From assembly GCF_026213295.1 (NCBI RefSeq), contig NC_079422.1, forward strand, positions 1,646,250-1,710,249: DNA of 64,000 nt, given 5' to 3'. The notes below the pieces were generated by a model that searched no databases, had not been told where the DNA came from, and worked only from the letters and a program-made list of their open reading frames with translations. Positions 55,357 to 64,000 of the stretch are shown here, piece by piece. This DNA comes from Gadus chalcogrammus (Eukaryota; Chordata; Actinopteri; Gadiformes; Gadidae). The translations under genes were made by a program, and so were the position numbers. How positions within the stretch are numbered: position 1 is the first letter of the stretch; every line of letters starts with the position of its first letter.

Positions 55357-56418
55357 TAGGGCTTTGACTTTTGCCCAAAAATCATATTCGAGTTTGTTTG
55401 TTCATTAATATTAATATTTGAATATATTCGAATATTTATCAATAATATTTTGACCAATAAATGCCTTCAGTAAGACCTGGGCTGAATCCGAATACTTAGT
55501 ACATACTATTTCTGTTCAGTGTCTACTACTTGACCGTACTACACTTGACAGTGTAGTACGGTCTACAGCTATGCGTAGAACGCCTCCGAACGCTTCCGAA
55601 AACCGCCGAAACTCCACCGGATGTTTGGAGATGACGTATCTCACCTAAGAATAGATTAGATTAGATTAGATTAGATTTCTTTATCGTCCTTGTTCAACAG
55701 AGTTAATCAACGAAATTAAGTTTAGAGCATCACCACTGGCAAATGGCAGATGCGGCAAAATTACCTTGATAAGTTACCTGTTTTCCGTCTTGTCATCATT
55801 GCTATTAAATTGAAATGTCTCTTTTACTTAATTTACTTACTTTACTTTTTTACTCTTTTTAATGTCTCTTTTCAATGTCTCTTTCTTCGCCGCTTCGCTT
55901 TCTACGACGTCTTTCTAAGCCGCTGTTGGTAGTGTCGGGTCTCTCTTCTTCGTTCGTTACAACTCCGGTTGCATTGTGTGGATAGCGTAGTGACCTACCG
56001 TTGTATACTGTGGCGGTAGTATGCATTCGGAAACGTTTTCTGTACGACACAATGTGTACTGAGCATTCGGACGCACTATATTTGTGGCGTACTACAAAAT
56101 GCATACTATAAGTATGAGTATTCGGATTCAGCCCTGGATTGGGTTTTGCAAGGTTTATTAACCGGCGTTGCTATGGTTACCGGTCTTGCGTGTTCCAACG
56201 GTTTATTAGGTTTCTAATAAATCACTGTCTAATCAATACTTCATTCACTGCCTAATCCGTGGTCATTACAATATTATGAGTAGACTGCGTCGGGTTCTCC
56301 GATGTCTCTTCCTCTTGGCCTGCCCTAACAGGTTCGAATATTAATGGATGCCTAATATTCGGTCGAATTTAGATTTATTTTTGATATTCGAATCACGAAG
56401 TTCGGAGTCAAAGCCCTA
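55357..56418. mobile_element. hAT element with 8-bp target duplication CTACAGAC
   Basis: 'tagggctttgacttttgccc' pairs loosely with 'tagggctttgactccgaact' inverted at the right end. Perfect CTACAGAC repeats lie at 55349-55356 and 56419-56426. It has no transposase and contains another MITE at about 55489-56133 with 'ggctgaatccgaatact' ends. Confidence 0.9.
55489..56133. mobile_element. Nested MITE with GGGCTGAATCCGAATACT ends
   Basis: 'gggctgaatccgaatactta' on the left is matched by 'cagggctgaatccgaatact' inverted at the right. 'agtacatacta' and 'tagtatgcat' motifs extend the similarity. It holds a short 'attagattagattag' tandem run near 55645-55675. It lies inside the hAT element, which lies inside the LTR. 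Confidence 0.75.
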
Positions 56419-57214
56419 CTACAGACTGCTTTATTCACGACCACATCAAACATGGAAAACAGCGCACCATAAACAAACACGTCACTGTCGGTGACGCTTG
56501 CGGCAACGAAACACACAACATGTCAACATTAACAACACACAACTACACACAACCAATAAAGACCCCAAACCCTTTAACCCCACTTATCCAAACAACTACC
56601 AAAAGGACGACAAAGCCCCTTTGGTCAACAGGCAACCTGGATACCCAGAATCCCCTGCGCGACCCCATAGGAGTCGCCACAATATTATATTGTAATGTCT
56701 GGCAGTGTCTAGTCCTGGGTTTATTCAACCATCATTCAATTCCGAAAGGTAGGAATAGTAACAATAAATCCAAACAGTAGGTAGGTACTGGTAGGCTATA
56801 GGCGGATTATTCGTTTATCAATGCGGCGGATGCGCGTGTGGAATGATGGCAAAAGGAAAAGTTTTTGACCGGTTACCATGGTTATCTCTGTGCGGTTAAT
56901 TTGCAGTTGCGATTTTGTCAGCTTACTGTTACATTAAACTGTAATTAGAAAACGTGGTTATATGCTATAGACCCTATAGTATCTGTGGTATAAAGGTCGG
57001 ACGAATTTCAAATTATAAATATGTACACTTTATGTTGAAAGCATAGCGTCGCGATGGTTGAACGGTTGAAACGAATGCGCGGTGATTATTCTTCAAAACG
57101 AGAGCTGGTCAATTGTGAAAAATGAATTAATCTGTAATCAGACGACGCGGTTATATGATAGACCCTAGAGTATCTGTGGTATAAAGGCTGGGACGAATTT
57201 CGAATTATAAATAT

Positions 57215-58322
57215 TAGGGGTGTAACGGTACACAACAGTCACGGTTCGGTACGTACCTCGGTTTGAAGTCACGGTACGGTACAGGACGGTTCGGTTCATA
57301 GTTATGGTGAAAAAACTGATTGCTTGACAGAACGAACATAATTTGAATTAGCAACGAATTAAACACAACAGTTTTAGCTGTCAGTATGAAACATACAAAT
57401 AAAATGATGCAATTCTCCAATAACCCTAACATAAATTAATGAAAAATCCAGTGTTAATGCTCAGTCTAGGCTCTTTAAGCTGGTATGTAAACAAAGAGTA
57501 TGTAAAATATTCCTGCAGCTCTCTAAAGCTCTGAAGTTCTCATAAATATAAATATCAATCATTAAATAAAAGTGCAACTGCAGCCTTAACTTAAATTACA
57601 GTTTATGTATTTTATAATCTATGGTGTTTTCATTGCCTCTCGTAGGTCAGAGGCAATGAAAACACCAATAGACCTGGTGATGGCATTTGCCCGTTCTGAA
57701 TTCCCAGACAGGTGTAGGGGTTGATTAAATAGTGTAGGGAGCTGGGTTTGAACGGTTTGAACAACTTTTTTTCATTTCGCAGCGGTGACAGTAACACCTG
57801 GATGGTGCTGTCACGTTAAAATTGTACCGGGGCGAAAATCTTGTGCAAGTTCGATGTGTTTCCATTTGCATAGACGATCGCTGTTGAACAATGTCTGCAC
57901 ACAGCTTTCGACTTGTCCACTCGTCTTTCCCCATTGTGATAATTAACCTGGAATCCAAAGTTCTCCCACACTTGGATTTAAATGACAGGGGGGCATCTTC
58001 AAGCTCCGGTTTTCTGTTGTCGCTCGCCATGCAGTTCGCTCTCAGTTCGCGAGTAGACATCAATCCACACACAGTGGCGATCGCGCTCTGCTACTGCTAC
58101 TACGCAGAGTTCGCGCACGTGCGAGCCGAGCCTAATAAGGCTAAACGGTCCGGGGGAACTCCGATTTCAAGTTTTAAGTTCCGCACCGCAAAACAAGCCT
58201 TTACATTCGCCATAATAACGCTATGTACGCCACATTTACGGACCGCGGTACACCTCTGTAACTGCACCGAAGTGCCTGTACCGTGACGTTTCGGTTCAAA
58301 TACGTGTACCGTTACACCCCTA
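57215..58322 (-). mobile_element. hAT element with a BED-finger fragment, left copy
   Basis: 'taggggtgtaacggtacaca' pairs with 'taggggtgtaacggtacacg' inverted. Target octamers ataaatat and ataaacat (57207-57214 and 58323-58330) match at seven of eight bases. On the minus strand it reads MASDNRKPELEDAPLSFKS, WTSRKLCADIVQQ and shifted-frame finger remnants. The frame is broken compared with the right copy. A 19-bp-arm hairpin sits at 57622-57667. Confidence 0.88.
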
Positions 58323-58492
58323 ATAAACATGTAACTTTACGTTGAAAGTATGGACCGGCGCGACTCCCATTGAAACAATGGCGCAGTGATTATTTTTTCA
58401 TTTTTGTCGGTTTTCGTTTACAGATCTTTCCTAAACGGTTGTGATTTACTAACCGGTTACACGTGTACACTTGTACCCGTGCAACACCCCTA

Positions 58493-58828
58493 GTGTGCGC
58501 CTCCAGACGATATTATGAATCACAAACAACTTTGTCGGGTTCTCCGGCGTCTCTGGTTCTTCCACTTCCACATCATTCTGAAGTAGACTGAAATTCTCTG
58601 GCCGGGCAAGGCAGAGAAAGGGGAGGAGCTTAGATCCTTTATGACGACATATGGAACCACGTTCCAACTCAGCGCGCTTGAGCGACCGTTTTTTCCAAAG
58701 GCGAGCACAACACTTAGTGTTCGTTTCACACCGAACGTTTTAGCCATTGGGGAACTAAAGGCAGGCTAGGGGAACTCATATTTATGTTAGAATACCTCAT
58801 AAAGTGACATTTTCATGCCATGGGACCT
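58493..58828 (-). mobile_element. Truncated copy of the TTAA-flanked element, left arm
   Basis: On the minus strand it starts 'aggtcccatggcatgaaaat' and runs to 'tcgtctggaggcgcacac', where it is cut by a sequence starting 'aggggtgtgcacgggt'. It matches the left end of the element at 22533-25245 (with its 'gtggaagaaccagagacg' stretch). Confidence 0.75.
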
Positions 58829-59574
58829 TCAAAGTATTTTAATTGTTTTATTATGTTGGCAAGCAAGAAGTACAATAAAAGGGATAATCAGTCTTATTAA
58901 AAGGGTTTGTGGCAACCACCGCACAACAAGACATGATTGCGGCCCTTGTTGCTCTTTCTGCAAACGACATGCACATAGAGCGGGGAGTGACGTAGACTGA
59001 TTATCCCTCTATAGTAATAACTGCGCTGCAGACGCTTGAGGGGGAAACTGACCATTTTAAAGCTTATCGATATAAACGATATTGTCAAATCTTGTATCCC
59101 CTTGGAAATTATATCGATATATCGTGCATAGCCGATATATCCTGCAGCCCTAGCTGTAAGTATCTTTTTTTGCGGCATATTGGCTCCAAATTATTCAACT
59201 GTGACCTGGCCCATTGAGCCATTTGTCTCAGAACACCAATATACCTAGAGAAAGTTCCCAATGAAATATAATTCATGGCTTGTTGCCATGGAAATCCACA
59301 ACTCTGCTTGCTCCCTGCAAATTTGCCAAACAGTAATCTGATGGCAACCGGCAGAAGCTCTTAATTAATGCGCAAAAGTCTCCTGGATCCATTCAGTTCA
59401 AGTTACTGTCATGTGCTCACAAATAGTATCTATCAACAAGTCCTCCATCCTGCTGTCTTTGGTTTTGCTGAAAAGGCGTTGAAGCTAAACAAATTCATGT
59501 GTATGTGGTAGTCATGTGCAATGACTGCTGCAGGCTAAAATAAGAGCTCCCTCCTCTTATTGTGTTTTTCCTAG

Positions 59575-59711
59575 TTGGTTGACGAAATACTTTGCAAGAA
59601 ACCTGGTGGTGATAATGTCATTAGGGAGTATGACAGAACAAAAAATGTTGTCAGAAAGCACACGGCTGAAAATGGTGAACATTCTAGTAGCTAAAATGAT
59701 GGAGAAGCATG
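59575..59711 (+). pseudogene. Pseudo-exon of a SAMD3-like fish gene family, left arm
   Basis: Bounded by 'tgtttttcctag' and 'gtgagt', it encodes LVDEILCKKPGGDNVIREYD and, one frame away, LSESTRLKMVNILVAKMMEK plus H. As I recall, the second part matches a conserved segment (STR..MVNILVA.M.EKHG) of a large fish family annotated as sterile-alpha-motif-protein-3-like. A frameshift in the middle breaks it. Splice phase fits the next exon at 59794. Family assignment is from memory and needs a search. Confidence 0.5.
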
Positions 59712-59793
59712 GTGAGTGTCATGAGTATTGAACACAGAATCTCTTCTTAAGCTATGCTAAGTATGTGATTAATAAGACGGAATGTTTCCTCAG

Positions 59794-59834
59794 AGAAAAT
59801 GCCACCACGCCATATAAGAGAAATGTATGCACGG
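59794..59834 (+). pseudogene. Second pseudo-exon, cut by the central element
   Basis: After 'tttcctcag' the frame of the previous exon continues EKMPPRHIREMYAR, matching the expected next segment of the same family (a Pro/Arg loop then REMYA-G). The exon is cut at 59835 by the repeat that forms the centre of the palindrome; the rest of the gene is absent. Confidence 0.5.
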
Positions 59835-60541
59835 TAGGATGGGCATTCGATTAAGTTGTCTTAGTCGATCGTCGGGAGAATTAACGATCAATTAGTCGAT
59901 TAATCGTTAATATTTTACATTAAATTTAGGTCCGACCAAGTATAACAGCACCGGGACTTTTAACTATACATGTATCACTCCGCTGTTTACGTTCTGCTAA
60001 TTAGTGTGTGTGTTGCGTTGCAACAGTTCAGTCCCAGTCGCGGATCCATTTGTGTTGGCGGTGCCAAATAAATCATTAAAAAACAAACAAATGTTAATTA
60101 ATGTTGCTTGTAGAACTGTTATAAAAGCAATCACACTCGAGGTTGTGCTGTTGTAGTGAATATCAGCACGGCTGTGATTGTGCCTAAGATAATCACAGCC
60201 GTGCTGATATTCACTACAACAGCACAACCTCGAGTGTGATATTGCTTTTATACAACAGTTCTACAAGCACCATTAATTAACATTTGTTTGTTTTTTAATG
60301 ATTTATTTGGCACCGCCAACACAAATGGATCCGCGACTGGGACTGAACTGTTGCAACGCAACACACACACTAATTAGCAGAACGTAAACAGCGGAGTGAT
60401 ACATGTATAGTTAAAAGTCCCGGTGCTGTTATACTTGGTCGGACCTAAATTTTAATGTAAAATATTAACGATTAATCGACTAATTGATCGTTAATTCTCC
60501 CGACGATCGACTAAGACAACTTAATCGAATGCCCATCCCTA
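59835..60541. mobile_element. Central foldback element of the palindrome
   Basis: It starts 'taggatgggcattcgattaa' and ends with the inverse of 'tagggatgggcattcgatta'. The whole element is self-complementary apart from the 11-bp spacer at 60180-60190, with arms of about 345 bp. TAGGGATGGGCATTCGATTAA is a hAT-like end type. Its flanks are inverted copies, so no direct target duplication exists. Confidence 0.7.
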
Positions 60542-60582
60542 CCGTGCATACATTTCTCTTATATGGCGTGGTGGCATTTTCT
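60542..60582 (-). pseudogene. Second pseudo-exon, right arm
   Basis: Inverse copy of 59794-59834, cut at 60541 by the right end of the central element. Because both sides of the central element carry the same exon piece in inverse, neither side can be the missing downstream part of the gene. Confidence 0.5.
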
Positions 60583-60665
60583 CTGAGGAAACATTCCGTC
60601 TTATTAATCACATACTTAGCATAGCTTAAGAAGAGATTCTGTGTTCAATACTCATGACACTCACC

Positions 60666-60802
60666 CATGCTTCTCCATCATTTTAGCTACTAGAATGTTC
60701 ACCATTTTCAGCCGTGTGCTTTCTGACAACATTTTTTGTTCTGTCATACTCCCTAATGACATTATCACCACCAGGTTTCTTGCAAAGTATTTCGTCAACC
60801 AA
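60666..60802 (-). pseudogene. Pseudo-exon of the SAMD3-like family, right arm
   Basis: Inverse copy of 59575-59711, with the same splice-like borders; one extra G lies at the donor ('catgggtgag' against 'catggtgag'). Same frameshifted content. Confidence 0.5.
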
Positions 60803-61556
60803 CTAGGAAAAACAACAATAAGATGGAGGAGAGCTCTTATTTTAGCCTGCAGCAGTCATTGCACATGACTACCACATACACATGAATTTGTTTAGCTTCA
60901 ACGCCTTTTCAGCAAAACCAAAGACAGCAGGATGGAGGACTTGTTGATAGATACTTATTTGTGAGCACATGACAGTAAACTTGAACTGAATGGATCCAGG
61001 AGACTTTTGCGCATTAATTAAGAGCTTCTGCCGGTTGCCATCAGATTACTGTGTTTGGCAAATTTGCAGGGAGCAAGCAGAGTTGTGGATTTCCATGGCA
61101 ACAAGCCATGAATTATATTTCATTTGGGAACTTTCTCTAGGTATATTGGTGTTCTGAGACAAATGGCTCAATGGGCCAGGTCACAGTTGAATAATTTGGA
61201 GCCAATATGCCGCAAAAAAAGATACTTACAGCTAGGGCTGCAGGATATATCGGCTATGCACGATATATCGATATAATTTCCAAGGGGATACAAGATTTGA
61301 CAATATCGTTTATATCGATAAGCTTTAAAATGGTCAGTTTCCCCCTCAAGCGTCTGCAGCGCAGTTATTACTATAGAGGGATAATCAGTCTACGTCACTC
61401 CCCGCTCTATGTGCATGTCGTTTGCAGAAAGAGCAACAAGGGCCGCAATCATGTCTTGTTGTGCGGTTGGTTGCACAAACCCTTTTAATAAGACTGATTA
61501 TCCCTTTTATTGTACTTCTTGCTTGCCAACATAATAAAACAATTAAAATACTTTGA

Positions 61557-61892
61557 AGGTCCCATGGCATGAAAATGTCACTTTATGAGGTATTCTAACA
61601 TAAATATGAGTTCCCCTAGCCTGCCTTTAGTTCCCCAATGGCTAAAACGTTCGGTGTGAAACGAACACTAAGTGTTGTGCTCGCCTTTGGAAAAAACGGT
61701 CGCTCAAGCGCGCTGAGTTGGAACGTGGTTCCATATGTCGTCATAAAGGATCTAAGCTCCTCCCCTTTCTCTGCCTTGCCCGGCCAGAGAATTTCAGTCT
61801 ACTTCAGAATGATGTGGAAGTGGAAGAACCAGAGACGCCGGAGAACCCGACAAAGTTGTTTGTGATTCATAATATCGTCTGGAGGCGCACAC
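61557..61892 (+). mobile_element. Truncated copy of the TTAA-flanked element, right arm
   Basis: Inverse copy of 58493-58828 with the same truncation point. Open frames in it (for example from 61638) appear in both arms but have no family resemblance. Confidence 0.75.
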
Positions 61893-62062
61893 TAGGGGTG
61901 TGCACGGGTACAAGTGTACACGTGTAACCGGTTAGTAAATCACAACCGTTTAGGAAAGATCTGTAAACGAAAACCGACAAAAATGAAAAAATAATCACTG
62001 CGCCATTGTTTCAATGGGAGTCGCGCCGGTCCATACTTTCAACGTAAAGTTTACATGTTTAT

Positions 62063-63175
62063 TAGGGGTGTAACGGTACACGTATTTGAACCGAAACGTC
62101 ACGGTACAGGCACTTCGGTGCAGTTACAGAGGTGTACCGCGGTCCGTAAATGTGGCGTACATAGCGTTATTATGGCGAATGTAAAGGCTTGTTTTGCGGT
62201 GCGGAACTTAAAACTTGAAATCGGAGTTCCCCCCGGACCGTTTAGCCTTATTAGGCTCGGCTCGCACGTGCGCGAACTCTGCGTAGTAGCAGTAGCAGAG
62301 CGCGATCGCCACTGTGTGTGGATTGATGTCTACTCGCGAACTGAGAGCGAACTGCATGGCGAGCGACAACAGAAAACCGGAGCTTGAAGATGCCCCCCTG
62401 TCATTTAAATCCCAAGTGTGGGAGAACTTTGGATTCCAGGTTAATTATCACAATGGGGAAAGACGAGTGGACAAGTCGAAAGCTGTGTGCAGACATTGTT
62501 CAACAGCGATCGTCTATGCAAATGGAAACACATCGAACTTGCACAAGATTTTCGCCCCCGGTACAATTTTAACGTGACAGCACCATCCAGGTGTTACTGT
62601 CACCGCTGCGAAATGAAAAAAAGTTGTTCAAACCGTTCAAACCCAGCTCCCTACACTATTTAATCAACCCCTACACCTGTCTGGGAATTCAGAACGGGCA
62701 AATGCCATCACCAGGTCTATTGGTGTTTTCATTGCCTCTGACCTACGAGAGGCAATGAAAACACCATAGATTATAAAATACATAAACTGTAATTTAAGTT
62801 AAGGCTGCAGTTGCACTTTTATTTAATGATTGATATTTATATTTATGAGAACTTCAGAGCTTTAGAGAGCTGCAGGAATATTTTACATACTCTTTGTTTA
62901 CATACCAGCTTAAAGAGCCTAGACTGAGCATTAACACTGGATTTTTCATTAATTTTATGTTAGGGTTATTGGAGAATTGCATCATTTTATTTGTATGTTT
63001 CATACTGACAGCTAAAACTGTTGTGTTTAATTCGTTGCTAATTCAACTTATGTTCGTTCTGTCAAGCAATCAGTTTTTTCACCATAACTATGAACCGAAC
63101 CGTCCTGTACCGTACCGTGACTTCAAAACCGAGGTACGTACCGAACCGTGACTGTTGTGTACCGTTACACCCCTA
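62063..63175 (+). mobile_element. hAT element with a BED-finger fragment, right copy
   Basis: Inverse of 57215-58322. Its frame 62314-62577 reads MASDNRKPELEDAPLSFKSQ, VWENFGFQVNYHNGERRVDK and SKAVCRHCSTAIVYANGNTS then NLHKI, a clear BED zinc finger (Cys-x-x-Cys, then the GNTSNL motif and a His) from a hAT transposase N-terminus. The finger's second His is lost and no catalytic domain follows. The better-preserved frame here, against the frameshifted left copy, shows that the two arms differ. Confidence 0.88.
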
Positions 63176-64000
63176 ATATTTATAATTCGAAATTCGTCCC
63201 AGCCTTTATACCACAGATACTCTAGGGTCTATCATATAACCGCGTCGTCTGATTACAGATTAATTCATTTTTCACAATTGACCAGCTCTCGTTTTGAAGA
63301 ATAATCACCGCGCCATTCGTTTCAACCGTTTCAACCATCGCGACGCTATGCTTTCAACATAAAGTGTACATATTTATAATTTGAAATTCGTCCGACCTTT
63401 ATACCACAGATACTATAGGGTCTATAGCATATAACCACGTTTTCTAATTACAGTTTAATGTAACAGTAAGCTGACAAAATCGCAACTGCAAATTAACCGC
63501 ACAGAGATAACCATGGTAACCGGTCAAAAACTTTTTCCTTTTGCCATCATTCCACACGCGCATCCGCCGCATTGATAAACGAATAATCCGCCTATAGCCT
63601 ACCAGTACCTACCTACTGTTTGGATTTATTGTTACTATTCCTACCTTTCGGAATTGAATGATGGTTGAATAAACCCAGGACTAGACACTGCCAGACATTA
63701 CAATATAATATTGTGGCGACTCCTATGGGGTCGCGCAGGGGATTCTGGGTATCCAGGTTGCCTGTTGACCAAAGGGGCTTTGTCGTCCTTTTGGTAGTTG
63801 TTTGGATAAGTGGGGTTAAAGGGTTTGGGGTCTTTATTGGTTGTGTGTAGTTGTGTGTTGTTTAATGTTGACATGTTGTGTGTTTCGTTGCCGCAAGCGT
63901 CACCGACAGTGACGTGTTTGTTTATTGGGTGCGCTGTTTTCCATGTTTGATGTGGGTCGTGAATAAAGGCAGTCTGTAGTAGGGCTTTGACTCCGAACTT

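Larger units (their letters stand above)
55268..56681 (-). mobile_element. 5' LTR of a retroelement, interrupted by a hAT element
   Basis: On the minus strand the LTR starts TGTGGCGACTCC at 56681 and ends GCTTGCCACA at 55268, giving TGTGGC and GCCACA inverse ends. The hAT insertion (55357-56418 plus one 8-bp duplication) accounts for all but about 340 bp, a normal LTR length. An 'aataaa' lies at 56430-56440 on the minus strand. Internal sequence continues to about 55060 and then is lost; no gag or pol is seen. A second copy of its 5' part starts at 63712 in the right palindrome arm. Confidence 0.8.
56398..60179. repeat. Left arm of a large palindrome
   Basis: Every recognisable feature from 56398 to 60179 recurs in inverse at 60191-64000: LTR end, hAT element, truncated TTAA element, a pseudogene exon pair and the left half of the central element. 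Differences are few and mostly one-base indels in short runs (for example 'attaaattta' against 'attaaaattta'). The spacer is 11 bp (60180-60190). Confidence 0.93.
60191..64000. repeat. Right arm of the palindrome, running off the window
   Basis: Inverse copy of 56398-60179, about 28 bp longer through small insertions. It is still matching at the last base of the window ('ggctttgactccgaactt' is the inverse of 56398-56415), so the full arm is longer than seen. Confidence 0.93.

Noticed and set aside
47861..64000. Next kif13a exon (rest of the FHA domain)
   Set aside because: I looked for a segment like LIGSANSQDIQL bounded by splice sites and did not find one. It may lie past the window or in the N gap.

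Overview
The window is vertebrate nuclear DNA, most likely from a teleost fish. The evidence is short exons with GT-AG introns, a KIF13-type kinesin-3 gene, and a repeat load typical of fish (Rex3, L2-type LINE, hAT, PIF/Harbinger and Tc1-type elements, LTR remnants, long CT, GT, CA and tetranucleotide tracts). No bacterial-style operon, CRISPR array, rRNA or confident tRNA gene is present.

The only host gene I can support is an internal part of kif13a on the + strand. Ten coding exons (3707-3767, 14914-15006, 15436-15616, 18647-18734, 27633-27767, 28340-28452, 31379-31490, 31668-31880, 46369-46479, 47726-47860) splice in phase to 1242 nt, or 414 codons. They run from inside the motor domain (VFAFDHCFW) through the P-loop, switch I, switch II, neck and neck coil to the start of the FHA domain (NLNADPALNELLVYYLK). 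The exons for the motor N-terminus lie upstream of the window. The rest of FHA, the stalk and the CAP-Gly tail are not in it; I saw no further kif13a exon after 47860.

The introns are almost wholly transposon. 1-14 kb: microsatellites, an L2-type LINE (minus strand) with one frameshift, a hAT-like MITE with a Harbinger-derived element at its edge, a broken Rex3 and hAT relics. 14-32 kb: hAT elements with 8-bp target duplications (one ending 54 bp before a kinesin exon), a TTAA-flanked element, a Myb/SANT-bearing element, a tetranucleotide field, a Tc1-type MITE, and a Rex3 tail inserted in a GGGCCC-ended element. 32-46 kb: nested hAT-like elements, a 2340-bp tandem duplication covering the 3' part of a hAT-like transposase, a GC-rich repeat, and a long-TIR element with a P2X7-tail-like ORF. 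46-55 kb: solo LTRs, minisatellites, a long-TIR element and a 100-N gap. 55-64 kb: an LTR with a tRNA-Leu-type primer site, then a near-perfect palindrome (arms of at least 3.8 kb) running off the window end.

The most notable signals are the sixfold repeat of an exon end plus its splice donor in kif13a (47839-48050), the large palindrome centred near 60185, and the P2X7-like cysteine motif inside a long-TIR element. The palindrome and the 2340-bp duplication need checking against raw reads, because both can be assembly artefacts. All family assignments come from reading motifs, not from database searches.
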